Shown here one piece after another: positions 14,250 to 21,890 of a stretch of DNA of 33,593 bases. The translations under genes and the position numbers were made by a program. The DNA comes from Acidobacteria bacterium RIFCSPLOWO2_12_FULL_68_19 (GTDB lineage Bacteria > Acidobacteriota > Vicinamibacteria > Vicinamibacterales > UBA2999). How positions within the stretch are numbered: the first letter of the stretch is position 1; each line of letters starts with the position of its first letter. Under the pieces are notes generated by a model. The model did no database searches, had not been told where the DNA came from, and saw nothing but the letters and a program-made list of their open reading frames with translations. The DNA is taken from contig MELF01000025.1 of assembly GCA_001767525.1 (NCBI GenBank), positions 113,971-147,563 on the forward strand, written 5' to 3'.

Positions 14250-14300
14250 GTGGGGCGGGGCCTGTTGCTCATTGTAGGGCGGGTCCTCTTGGACCCGCCG
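14250..14300 (+). repeat. Hairpin repeat between two paralogous exported genes
   Basis: GGCGGGTCC (14278-14286) and GGACCCGCC (14291-14299) form a perfect 9-bp stem with a TCTT loop. Just before it, ATTGTGGGGCGGGGCCT (from about 14247) is a degraded direct copy of ATTGTAGGGCGGGTCCT. I recall TTGTAGGGCGGGTCC...GGACCCGCC as a frequent dispersed element in this bacterial group, which I cannot verify here. It lies in the 76-bp gap between two genes of one operon and may tune their relative expression. Confidence 0.65.
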
Positions 14301-14323
14301 GAGTCGAAACAGAGGGACATCGC

Positions 14324-15343
14324 ATGCGCAATCGACGAGTCGTCGTTGTCATGATCCTCTTCGCCCTCACCGCGTCGATCGCACCCGTTGCCGCCCAGGA
14401 GACCGCGGCCGGAAGAGTCACCGCGGAGGCGGCCGGATACAGGGCGCCCCGCACGCCCGACGGCCAGCCCGACCTTCAGGGCTACTGGACGAACTCGACC
14501 TATACCCCGCTCCAGCGGCCGCCCGACATCACCAGGGAGTTCTTCACCCGCGAGGAAGCGCTCGAGATCATGAAGAAGGCGGCGGCGGCCGAGAGCGAGC
14601 AGACCGTGCCGGGCACGGTCGCCGACGTGCACTACGACTTCACGCAGTTCGGACTCGACCGCAACCAGGGAGGCGTGCCGCTGAATCTCCGCACGTCGCT
14701 CGTCTTCGACCCGCCCGACGGAAGACTGCCGCCGCTCACCGCCGAGGGGAAGCGGCGCGCCGCCGAGCGCGCCGAGACGCGCAGGCGCATGGGCGCCGTG
14801 ACCGACGCGGCGCAGAACCAGTCGCTCAGCGTCCGCTGCATCCTGATGGATCGGGCCGGCCCGCCGATGCTCCCCGGGGCGTACAACAACTACTACCAGA
14901 TCATCCAGACGCAGGGATACGTGATGATCCTCGTCGAGATGATCCACGAGCCGCGGATCATCCCGCTCGACCTCCGGGCGCATCTGCCCGAGCACGTCCG
15001 CCAACTGACCGGCAACTCCATCGGCCGCTGGGACGGCGACACGCTCGTCGTCGAGACGACGAACTTCACCGACAGGACGGCGTTTCAAGGCGCGAGCGAG
15101 CAGATGCGCCTGGTCGAGCGGTTCACCCGCGTGGCCGGCGATCGGATCCTCTATCAGTTCACCATCGACGACCCGACGACGTGGGCGCGGCCGTGGTCGG
15201 GGGAGCTGCCGATGATGAAGACGACCGGGCCGATCTTCGAGCACGCATGCCACGAAGGGAACTACAGCCTCTACAACACGCTCGCCGGCGCGCGGGCGGA
15301 CGAGAAGCGGGCAGCAGAAGCCGTTCGCAAGTCTTCACAGTAG
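14324..15343 (+). CDS. Exported protein of unknown function, 'GRWDGDTLVV' family (long form)
   Basis: 339 residues with a signal peptide (MRNRRVVVVMILFALTASIAPVAAQ) and AGAGGGA upstream of the start. It shares RTPDGQPDLQGYW and GRWDGDTLVVETTNF with the preceding gene, as well as a C-terminal VERFTRVAGDRILYQFTIDDPTTWARPW block, so the two are paralogues fused to different middle regions. The insert (residues about 70-170) is Arg/Glu-rich and contains SLSVRCILMDRAGPP, with a Cys matching the EIRCYLPGVPR Cys of the neighbour. Function unknown. The TAG stop forms part of the next gene's AGGAG, so the genes are translated together. Confidence 0.75.
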   Translation: MRNRRVVVVMILFALTASIAPVAAQETAAGRVTAEAAGYRAPRTPDGQPDLQGYWTNSTYTPLQRPPDITREFFTREEALEIMKKAAAAESEQTVPGTVADVHYDFTQFGLDRNQGGVPLNLRTSLVFDPPDGRLPPLTAEGKRRAAERAETRRRMGAVTDAAQNQSLSVRCILMDRAGPPMLPGAYNNYYQIIQTQGYVMILVEMIHEPRIIPLDLRAHLPEHVRQLTGNSIGRWDGDTLVVETTNFTDRTAFQGASEQMRLVERFTRVAGDRILYQFTIDDPTTWARPWSGELPMMKTTGPIFEHACHEGNYSLYNTLAGARADEKRAAEAVRKSSQ

Positions 15344-15353
15344 GAGTCACGCG

Positions 15354-15779
15354 ATGACCACCAAGCACGGCGCAGTCGTTTGCATCGTTCTGGGCATGCT
15401 GCTGGCGGCGGCACCGCTCGCGGCGCACCACTCCTTCGCAGGGGAGTTCGACGCCACCAAGCCGGTCAAGCTGACGGGCAACCTCGTCAAGTGGGAGATG
15501 ATCAATCCCCACTCGTGGTTCCACATCGACGTGAAGGGGCCTGAAGGCCAGCTGGTGCGCTGGATGATCGAGGGCGGGAGCCCGAACCAGCTCATCCGCC
15601 TGGGCGTGACGAAGAATACGCTGCCGGTTGGCGTGGATCTCGTCATCGAGGGCTATCTGGCGCGCGACGGCAGCAACAAGGCGGTCGGCCGCAATTTCAT
15701 CCTGGCCGACGGCCGGCGCCTCTTCCTCGGCGGCTCCGCTCCCGAGAGCGGGAACGACAGCGGACCGGTCGTCAAGTAG
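15354..15779 (+). CDS. DUF6152-type exported protein
   Basis: 141 residues: a signal peptide (to about residue 24) and then AAHHSFAGEFDATKPVKLTGNL, INPHSWFHIDVKG and GRNFILADGRRLF. The HHSFA start of the mature protein and the INPHSWF motif are the hallmark of the DUF6152 family as I know it, a small OB-like beta-barrel of unknown role. The conserved His residues at the mature N-terminus could bind a metal. AGGAG 8 bases before the ATG overlaps the stop of the upstream gene. Last gene of the three-gene exported operon. Confidence 0.82.
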   Translation: MTTKHGAVVCIVLGMLLAAAPLAAHHSFAGEFDATKPVKLTGNLVKWEMINPHSWFHIDVKGPEGQLVRWMIEGGSPNQLIRLGVTKNTLPVGVDLVIEGYLARDGSNKAVGRNFILADGRRLFLGGSAPESGNDSGPVVK

Positions 15780-15816
15780 GACGGCCGAGGTACGAGCGGC
15801 CGGCGAGTGACTGGAC

Positions 15817-16581
15817 TCATTCGACGAACGGCTCGATACCCGCCGCCTGGAGGACCGGCGCGGCAGAGGGCGATGTGAGGTAGCGCAGCAGCGCGCGCGA
15901 GGCATCCGGCTCGCGGGCGGCCGTGCCGAGGCCGCCGGCAAAGCCGATCCACGTCTGCAGTTCCTGCGGAATGCGCCCCACCAGCTCGACGCCGGGCACG
16001 CCGAAGATCCGGGACGCGACGACGACCACCAGGTCGACCTCGCCGCGGGCGACGATCTCCACGTTGTATTCGCCGGGCATCGGCCGCAGCCGGGGCTTCA
16101 TCTGCGACGTAATCCCGAGACGGTCGAGGAGGCTGACGAAGTACCGGCCGCTCGCCCCCTCCTCGGGATAGGCGACCGAGCCGGCGTCGAGCAGCGTGCG
16201 CGTGAACGCGGCGACCGTCAAGATGTCGGGCGTCGGTGTGCCGGCGCGAACGCCCACCCCGATCCCCGCGCGTCCGATGACCGCGCGCGTCGCCGCCACG
16301 ACCTTGCCGCGAGCGATCAACGTGTCCAGCACCGGCGGGTTGAGGATGGCGACGTCGAACGCCTCGCCCTCGAGGATCTTCCGCTGCAGCTGCGGGTTGA
16401 CCTCGAAGCGGATGTTGACGCGGTGGCCGGTGGCGCGCTCGAACTGCGTGCAGAGCTCGGCGATGGCGTTGCGCGCACCGTTGCCGCTGAGGACCTTGAT
16501 TTCGGCCGCTCGCGCCGGGGCCGCCGCGAGCAGTAGACACGCGTACGCAATCGCCGCCGACGCGGCCGTCCTCGCCCTCAT
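15817..16581 (-). CDS. Periplasmic solute-binding protein, ModA/PBP2-like
   Basis: 254 residues with a signal peptide (MRARTAASAAIAYACLLLAAAPARA). The mature start EIKVLSGNGARNAIAELCTQFERATGHRV and the later FDVAILNPPVLDTLIARGKVV fit the type 2 periplasmic-binding fold of the ModA/extracellular substrate-binding class. Molybdate is not certain, because the ModA ligand residues cannot be assigned by eye. No ABC ATPase or permease is next to it. ATGA overlap with the upstream amidase implies co-translation, so it may capture or sense a compound related to the amidase substrate. Confidence 0.78.
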   Translation of the reverse strand: MRARTAASAAIAYACLLLAAAPARAAEIKVLSGNGARNAIAELCTQFERATGHRVNIRFEVNPQLQRKILEGEAFDVAILNPPVLDTLIARGKVVAATRAVIGRAGIGVGVRAGTPTPDILTVAAFTRTLLDAGSVAYPEEGASGRYFVSLLDRLGITSQMKPRLRPMPGEYNVEIVARGEVDLVVVVASRIFGVPGVELVGRIPQELQTWIGFAGGLGTAAREPDASRALLRYLTSPSAAPVLQAAGIEPFVE

Positions 16582-18176
16582 GGCTCACCCGGGAGCGCCG
16601 GCGTCAGGGCCGGCGGCCTGCGATGCCGGGTTCCCTGCTCGTAGGCGTAGCCCAACCTGAAGAGCGTCGGCTCGGCGTACGGCCGCGCCAGGAACTCGAG
16701 CCCCACCGGCAGCCCGTCGGTCGTGAAGCCCGCCGGCACCGTCAGCGCCGGGAATCCAAGCGTGGAACTGAGCCGCCGGTTGCTGCCCTGTCCGGTCGTG
16801 TCGAGCTGCGGATCGGTCATGTCGCGGGCGCCAAGCTTCGCCGGCTGGTGGTCGTAGGTCGCATGCACGAGCGCGTCGAGCCGATGATCGGCCATGGCGC
16901 TGAACACCTGCTGCCGGATCCCGTCGTTGATGCGCAGCGCCTGGAGGTACCCGGCTTCCTCCGGCGAGCGCCCGATGTTGCTCATCAGCACGCGGACCCT
17001 GGACGGCACCACTTTGCCCGAGAGCAGGATGTCGCGGAGCGTCTTCACCGGAGCGTTCGGGTGCTCGGCGAGGTACCCGTTCACCGCCGGCTCCGTTTCG
17101 AACACGTTCACATCCCAGGCCCGGGCCACCCGTTGGGCGAGTTCGGGAATCGCGACAGGATCGACGACTTCAGCCCCGAGTCTCCTCAGGTCGGCGACGG
17201 CCCGATCGACGACCGCCTTCACCTTGCGATAGTCCGGAGACGAGGGGTCGGCCTTCGGATCGATCGGCTGACGGATGACGCCGACGCGCGCACCCTTCAG
17301 GCCGTCCTGCGCCAGGAACGCCGTGTAGGTCGCCGGAATCTGTCCGACCGCCTGTGCCGTGATCGGATCCTTCGGGTCGTAGCCGGCGATCGCGTCGAGA
17401 AGCCGCGCGGCGTCTCCGACCGTGCGCGCAATCGGTCCGAGCGTGTCGGTGCTCGGTTTGGCGGGCATCATGCCGTGCCGGCTGACGAGCGGCACCGTCG
17501 GCCGCAGCCCCACCAGGCCGTGCACCGCCGCCGGGCCGCGTATCGAACCGCCCGTGTCCTCCCCAATCGCCGCGGCGGCGAAGTTGGCCGCCACTCCCGA
17601 GCCGCTGCCGCTCGAGGAGCCGCTCGCGTTGCGCGTCGGATCGTAGGCGTTGCGGATGGGACCGCCGGCCGACGCCGTGCTCAGGTAGCCGGCGGCATAT
17701 TCCCCCATCGTCGCTTTCCCGACGATCACCGCGCCTGCGCGCCGCAGCTTCGCCACGACGGTCGCGTCGCGCTGCGGCACGAAGTCCTTGAACAGGATCG
17801 ACCCGTACGTCGTCGGCATGTCGCTCGTCTCCACTTGATCCTTGACGAGCACCGGGACGCAGTGGAGCGGCCCGGCCGGGCCCGAGGCGCGGAACGCGGC
17901 GTCGAGCCGGTCGGCTTCCTGCCGCGCCCGTGGGTTGACCGTCTGCACGGCGTTCAGCCGCGGGCCGCTCTGGTCGTACGCCTCGATGCGGCGCAGATAG
18001 GCGTCCACGAGCGCGCGGCACGTCAGCCTGTTGGCCCGGAACGACGAGTGAATATCGTCGATAGTGGCCTCCAGCAGGTGGAAGGGGGCGGGCGGCCCCT
18101 GGGTTCGGACGGTCGAACCGGAAACCAGCAGGAGGAGCGCGAGACCGAACGTCAGCGTCTTCAATGGCGACCTCAC
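16578..18176 (-). CDS. Exported amidase-signature family hydrolase
   Basis: 532 residues from a GTG start at 18176; the N-terminus (MRSPLKTLTFGLALLLLVSG) is a signal peptide, unlike the cytoplasmic amidase at 3636. The triad residues are Lys112 (VLVKDQV), Ser187 in ASGSSSGSGSG and Ser211 in GEDTGGSIRGPAAVHG, all intact. The length is normal for AS enzymes. The ribosome site before the GTG is weak, so the start is less certain. It sits between a gluconolactonase stump upstream and a solute-binding protein gene that overlaps its stop by 4 bp. It likely cleaves an amide in the envelope; substrate unknown. Confidence 0.87.
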   Translation of the reverse strand: MRSPLKTLTFGLALLLLVSGSTVRTQGPPAPFHLLEATIDDIHSSFRANRLTCRALVDAYLRRIEAYDQSGPRLNAVQTVNPRARQEADRLDAAFRASGPAGPLHCVPVLVKDQVETSDMPTTYGSILFKDFVPQRDATVVAKLRRAGAVIVGKATMGEYAAGYLSTASAGGPIRNAYDPTRNASGSSSGSGSGVAANFAAAAIGEDTGGSIRGPAAVHGLVGLRPTVPLVSRHGMMPAKPSTDTLGPIARTVGDAARLLDAIAGYDPKDPITAQAVGQIPATYTAFLAQDGLKGARVGVIRQPIDPKADPSSPDYRKVKAVVDRAVADLRRLGAEVVDPVAIPELAQRVARAWDVNVFETEPAVNGYLAEHPNAPVKTLRDILLSGKVVPSRVRVLMSNIGRSPEEAGYLQALRINDGIRQQVFSAMADHRLDALVHATYDHQPAKLGARDMTDPQLDTTGQGSNRRLSSTLGFPALTVPAGFTTDGLPVGLEFLARPYAEPTLFRLGYAYEQGTRHRRPPALTPALPGEP

Positions 18177-18188
18177 CGTCGAGTCGCG

Positions 18189-18365
18189 CTATTTCGACCG
18201 GCCGGCAGGCCCTTCCAGCCCCTTGAATCCTCCGCGCACCACTTCGACAGGCGTGCCCGGGGCGATCACGCCGGGGATGGCCGATTGTGCGGTGCGGGAT
18301 TGCTGCCCGGCGAGAACCGCACCGGACATCAGCGCAACAAGGAGGTACGGCAGGATGCGTTGCAT
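18189..18365 (-). pseudogene. SMP-30/gluconolactonase-family gene stump (N-terminal 58 codons)
   Basis: An ATG at 18365 opens a signal peptide (MQRILPYLLVALMSGAVLAG) followed by IPGVIAPGTPVEVVRGGFKG and LEGPAG, then RSK and a TAG. The VIAPGT-VE-V--GF-G-EGP pattern is the N-terminus of secreted SMP-30/gluconolactonase/LRE propellers, which normally run on for about 250 more residues. The frame stops 13 bp before the amidase GTG, so most of the gene appears deleted and joined to the amidase upstream region. An inverted dispersed repeat lies 17 bp before its start codon. Expressed as is, it would give only a leader and a short peptide. Confidence 0.68.
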
Positions 18366-18381
18366 GAGGCGGCTCCGTTCC

Positions 18382-18413
18382 CCTACGTGGTGTCCGGACT
18401 TCGGCCGGACCAG
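18382..18413 (-). repeat. Dispersed hairpin repeat, copy 2 (inverted relative to copy 1)
   Basis: Read on the minus strand, TGGTCCGGCCGAAG is followed by TCCGGACACCACGTAG, matching copy 1 at 11259-11288 apart from about three positions. It lies between the amidohydrolase stop (18421) and the gluconolactonase stump start (18365). Confidence 0.75.
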
Positions 18414-18420
18414 GACGTCG

Positions 18421-19389
18421 TTACGCGCCGGCGAAATCGTACAGCGTCCGTGGGTTCTCGACGAGAATCCGGCGCCGCGTCCCCTCCTCCGGCGCCCAGC
18501 GCGCCATCAAGTCGAACAGCCGCGCGTCGTCGGGTTTCCGGGTTTCGTTTGGATGCGGCCAATTGCTCCCCCAGACCAGCCGTTCCGGCGCCGCCGTGAC
18601 GAGCGCCTGCCCCACGCTGACCGCGTCGGCGTACGCCGGCGGACCGTCTTTCGTGTTGTCGTAGGTGACCGACAGCTTCACCCAGGTGCGGCCGCGGTCG
18701 ATGAGGCGGCGGACAACCTTGTAGGCGGGATGCGCCACGCCCCCAGCCCCCGACATGTGTGCGATGTGATCGAACACGATGGCCGACGGCAGGCGGTTCC
18801 ACAGCGCCTCGGCCGCGGCGATCTGATCGGCGGTCATGTTGATCTGGACGTGCCAGCCGAGCCTGGCGATGCGCCTGGCGAGCGGCTCGATCATCTCCTC
18901 TGTGACGACGGCCGTCTTCGGGTCGGTGAGGCTGAACCGGATGCCGCGAATGCCGGCGCCGTGGAGCTCGTCCAGCTCGGCGTCGGTCGCCGCCGGATGG
19001 AGGACGGCGACGCCTCGCGCGTTGGGCGCCATCTGCGCAACGGCGTCGACGGTGACCCGGTTGTCGGTGGCGTAGTTCCGGGGTGTAACGACGATCACGC
19101 GGGTCGTCCCGATTCGCTTCTGCAGGAGCCGGTACTGCGGCACCGCGGCGCTCCCCGGCGCCGCACGCTCGCTCGGCGGCATCGGAAAGCGCGCCGTGTC
19201 GTAGATGTGCATGTGGCAGTCGCACGCCCGGGCGGGCGCCGCGAGCGCGGGCGGGGCCGTGCCAGAGGAATTCGGCACCGCGATCTGCGCCTGGCTCTCG
19301 CGCGGCCTCGCCGCAAGTCCCGCGCTGAGCGCGGCGATCCCCGCCCGTTCGAGAAAGGTCCGTCGCGTCAGTCCGTCGTCGCCGGCCAT
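18421..19389 (-). CDS. Tat-exported amidohydrolase, PDC-hydrolase (LigI)-like TIM barrel
   Basis: 322 residues from the ATG at 19389; a GTG four codons upstream (19401) is the alternative, and neither has a clear ribosome site. A Tat signal (LTRRTFLERAGIAALSAG, residues 7-24) precedes the amidohydrolase metal motif DCHMHIYD (His59, His61). Later metal/barrel elements are VFDHIAHMSG, the VKLSVTYDN stretch, and WGSNWPHPNE near the C-terminus, where Asp/Asn-Trp-Pro-His is typical of amidohydrolase_2 enzymes such as 2-pyrone-4,6-dicarboxylate lactonase. It would hydrolyse a lactone or decarboxylate an aromatic acid derivative. Export is unusual for LigI itself. It precedes the gluconolactonase stump and amidase on the same strand. 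Confidence 0.83.
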   Translation of the reverse strand: MAGDDGLTRRTFLERAGIAALSAGLAARPRESQAQIAVPNSSGTAPPALAAPARACDCHMHIYDTARFPMPPSERAAPGSAAVPQYRLLQKRIGTTRVIVVTPRNYATDNRVTVDAVAQMAPNARGVAVLHPAATDAELDELHGAGIRGIRFSLTDPKTAVVTEEMIEPLARRIARLGWHVQINMTADQIAAAEALWNRLPSAIVFDHIAHMSGAGGVAHPAYKVVRRLIDRGRTWVKLSVTYDNTKDGPPAYADAVSVGQALVTAAPERLVWGSNWPHPNETRKPDDARLFDLMARWAPEEGTRRRILVENPRTLYDFAGA

Positions 19390-19432
19390 CGTGGCGGCCA
19401 CATGCTAGCACGCGGCCGGCTGGTCCAGCGGT

Positions 19433-19780
19433 TCAGGGGCCGCCCACCGGCTTGCCAGCCGACTGGATGACCTCGTGCATCTCGAAGACGCTGGGACCGG
19501 CGAATATCTCCCTGGGCGTCTGTTGGGAGTGAGCCGTGCGGAAGTCTTCGCTCTCGGTCCACGCGATGAAGTCTTCCTTCCGCTCCCAGTACGTGAGCAC
19601 GACGTGATAGTCGGAGCCGCCCATCTGCTGTCCCCGCAGCGTGATCGGTTCCGGCCGCAGGATGTCCAGCCGCACGAAGCCGGGATGCCTGTCGACCAGC
19701 CCCGCGCGCTTGGAGAACCGCGCGGCGAACTCCGCTTCCTTCCCTTTGACCACGGGCACGCGATTCGATACCACAATCAT
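19433..19780 (-). CDS. Antibiotic-biosynthesis-monooxygenase (ABM)/IsdG-like protein
   Basis: 115 residues from the ATG at 19780, preferred over a GTG two codons upstream because AGGAG lies 5 bases before the ATG. MIVVSNRVPVVKGKEAEFAARF opens the ferredoxin-like ABM fold; Asn6 and the later LTYWERKEDFIAWTESEDF resemble haem-degrading IsdG/HmoB proteins, where Asn and Trp line the haem pocket. The usual catalytic His is not certain (HSQQTP is a candidate). No signal peptide. It lies 43 bp upstream of the amidohydrolase and 39 bp downstream of a cupin gene. Confidence 0.8.
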   Translation of the reverse strand: MIVVSNRVPVVKGKEAEFAARFSKRAGLVDRHPGFVRLDILRPEPITLRGQQMGGSDYHVVLTYWERKEDFIAWTESEDFRTAHSQQTPREIFAGPSVFEMHEVIQSAGKPVGGP

Positions 19781-19819
19781 GGGCACTCCTGCGATTGGCG
19801 CTCCGTCGGCGAGCGCGAC

Positions 19820-20209
19820 CTACCGGCTGAACTTCTCGCGATTCTTGAACTCGACCATGACGAACTCGGCCTCGCGCGTCCCGATATTCTCGGGGAGATG
19901 GACGTTGCCGTCGCCGCACCCGAGCGCACCTGCCGGGACCGACGCGGGCTCGGAGGTCCCGTCCGGCAGCGTGAAGTTGAAGGCCTGATCGGTGAGGAAG
20001 ACCACGCAGTTGGCGGAATGGGTGTGCATCACCGATTTCTGGCCGGGACCGTACCGCACGCGAAGCACGCGCACCAGGTCGTTCTCGAACGAGATGGAAT
20101 AGTGCATCGGGTCGGCGCTGACCGCATCCGGAGCGGGTTCGGTGCCGCGCTGGGCCAGCAACGCCGACGACGTGACGCCAAGGATGATGCCGAGCACCAG
20201 GTTCCGCAT
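19820..20209 (-). CDS. Exported small cupin-fold protein
   Basis: 129 residues from the ATG at 20209, with GAGGT 5 bases upstream; a GTG two codons earlier (20215) overlaps that ribosome site. A signal peptide (MRNLVLGIILGVTSSALLAQ) is followed by VRVLRVRYGPGQKSVMHTHSANCVVFLTDQ, which has the G-(X)-HxH cupin motif 1 with a metal-binding HTH. The remainder (SVPAGALGCGDGNVHLPENIG, AEFVMVEFKN) gives motif 2 without all metal ligands. It may bind a small ligand in the envelope. Function unknown. Confidence 0.75.
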   Translation of the reverse strand: MRNLVLGIILGVTSSALLAQRGTEPAPDAVSADPMHYSISFENDLVRVLRVRYGPGQKSVMHTHSANCVVFLTDQAFNFTLPDGTSEPASVPAGALGCGDGNVHLPENIGTREAEFVMVEFKNREKFSR

Positions 20210-20310
20210 GTTCACCTCATTGGTCGTGGTGCGAAGGATTCACGTGACCGGGCCTGTCCGCCGATCGCGGGCTGTGGCGGCCTGTTCGCTCATGATCGGA
20301 AGAGCACGAT

Positions 20311-21447
20311 TCAGTAGCCGAGCTTCAATTCGCCCTCGGATATTCCGTTCACCGTACCTTCCTTCAGCCATTCGAGCGAAGCCTTGAACAGCAGCGCGTG
20401 GTTCTTCTCCCACATGGCATTGTGGGACGAACAGGCCAGGTCGATGAACACCTTTTGCTTCGAGCCTAGATCCGCGAAGAGGTCCCGAACCCGTTCAGGC
20501 GCGACCTGCTTGTCGTGTGCACCCGCTACCATCAGGAAGGGCGTGTGCATCCTGGCGACAACCGCCTGATTGAAACCCCATGTCGGCACCCGCGGTGCAC
20601 GCCGTACGCCGGCGCCCCAGGCAGCGCCGACAGGATCGGAGGCGAGCATGTCGGACCAGACCGCTGCGCTCGCCTCGGGTTCGTACTGCTCGGAACAACC
20701 GACCTGCCGATCCCAGTTGGCTGTGAAGTCGGCGTGGGACTGCGTCGTCATTGAGCCGTTGCCAGGGGACGTCGGGCTTGCCGCGTCAAGCGGTCCGGTG
20801 CGGTTGTACGCGGGTGCCAGCACCACCAGCCGCGCCACCTTCGCCGGGTTCCGCGCCGCATAGCCGCCGGCGCGCGGCCCGCCTTGCGACCAGGCCACGA
20901 GCGAGACCTTCTCCACCCGCCGGAGCGCACGGAGGTAGTCGACGACCGTTCCAATGTCGTTCCAGTCCGAGCCCATCGTTGTGATGGGCGCAGGATGGGA
21001 CGGCGCACACGGTGCGGGGATCAGGTTCGGAACGAACTGTGCTTGCTGCTCCTTCGCAAGATTGCACGGATCGTTCATCGCCGGTGGGCGCGTGGAGCGG
21101 CCGTAGCCGGTCATGTCGACGGAGAAGACATCGAAGCCCGCCTTGGCCAGGTACGCCATCCAACTGTAGTCCTTGTAGGGAACGTCGAAGGCGACTTCGG
21201 CCGGTGTGCCCGCACCGTGTACGAAGAGCACGACCCCGTCCGGGGCCGGACCGCCGCGCAGAGCCGTGCCCGCCAGCACGACTTCGCGCACGTAGATCTG
21301 CGCCACCTGCCCCGCGATGGCCGGCGCAGTCGACGTCGCTCGCACGTAGTGATCGAGGACAATGATGCGCGAGCCGTCGTCGCCGGCCGCCGCGGACGCC
21401 ACGAGCAGCACGGCGAGCGTGCAGAGTACGGAGACGGTGCGAAGCAT
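20311..21447 (-). CDS. Exported alpha/beta-hydrolase
   Basis: 378 residues from the ATG at 21447, with AAGGAGGA 3 bases upstream and a signal peptide (MLRTVSVLCTLAVLLVASAAAG); the open frame continues 64 codons upstream without protein-like content. VLFVHGAGTPAEVAF supplies the oxyanion region and LVAWSQGGPRAGGYAA the nucleophile elbow (Ser in AWSQGG). Asp is in VAGAHDKQVAPER and His in LACSSHNAMWEKNH, so the catalytic triad is complete. The substrate is probably an ester; it is transcribed 101 bp upstream of the cupin gene. Confidence 0.85.
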   Translation of the reverse strand: MLRTVSVLCTLAVLLVASAAAGDDGSRIIVLDHYVRATSTAPAIAGQVAQIYVREVVLAGTALRGGPAPDGVVLFVHGAGTPAEVAFDVPYKDYSWMAYLAKAGFDVFSVDMTGYGRSTRPPAMNDPCNLAKEQQAQFVPNLIPAPCAPSHPAPITTMGSDWNDIGTVVDYLRALRRVEKVSLVAWSQGGPRAGGYAARNPAKVARLVVLAPAYNRTGPLDAASPTSPGNGSMTTQSHADFTANWDRQVGCSEQYEPEASAAVWSDMLASDPVGAAWGAGVRRAPRVPTWGFNQAVVARMHTPFLMVAGAHDKQVAPERVRDLFADLGSKQKVFIDLACSSHNAMWEKNHALLFKASLEWLKEGTVNGISEGELKLGY

Positions 21448-21611
21448 CGATCCTCCTTCGTGAACGGCTCTCGCGGCGCCGGCCTGGCAGCGGTTCGGCA
21501 TTTGGTCCACTGCGCGACTCTTCCGCCGGCTGGAGTCGCAGTGCATCGACAGGGACCTCGTGCGCGAACGACGCGAGGACGCGCTCCAACGGTTGCAATG
21601 AGCCGCGCGCC

Positions 21612-21890
21612 TCATCGGCGCTTGGCGCGTCGGCTCCATTGCGAGGTCAGACCGGTCGTGCCATACGCCTCGATCGGAATGCCTCGTCCTTGGGCGAGCG
21701 CGGCGCGCGCTGACGCAATACGACGCAAGAACTCCGGGTGATGTTCGAGGCGGTAGTCGAACCAGTCCTCTTCCGAGTCAAACCCGATGAGCACCCCAGC
21801 AGGACGTCCGTGACGCGTGACAATGATTTCTTCCGTGGCTGCCAGACGCAGGTACTTCGAGAGGTCATCCTTGACCTTCGCCAGTGCCAC
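21612..21890 (-). CDS. Phd/YefM-family antitoxin
   Basis: 92 residues from the GTG at 21890, the only credible start in the frame, which lies inside the toxin tail (26-bp overlap). ALAKVKDDLSKYLRLAATEE and IIVTRHGRPAGVLIGFDSEED are the Phd/YefM DNA-binding dimer motif; the EDWFDYRLEHHPEFLRRIASA part is the toxin-binding helix. The gene order is toxin first, the reverse of most phd/doc pairs. A full set of module features is present, so it is probably functional. Confidence 0.85.
   Translation of the reverse strand: MALAKVKDDLSKYLRLAATEEIIVTRHGRPAGVLIGFDSEEDWFDYRLEHHPEFLRRIASARAALAQGRGIPIEAYGTTGLTSQWSRRAKRR

Noticed and set aside
15781-15816. Possible terminator between convergent genes (CGGCCG ... 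CGGCCG)
   Set aside because: The stem is 6 bp with a long loop and there is no T-run; not enough to call a terminator.
16623-18599. 658-codon plus-strand frame opposite the exported amidase
   Set aside because: The minus strand holds an intact amidase triad; the plus frame has only Arg-rich, domain-free sequence.
21486-21601. Plus-strand frame ending RRLESQCIDRDLVRERREDALQRLQ-stop, possible C-terminal remnant of a gene
   Set aside because: It has plausible helical composition, but no start, no recognised family and only about 38 codons; it may be the antisense of the upstream leader.
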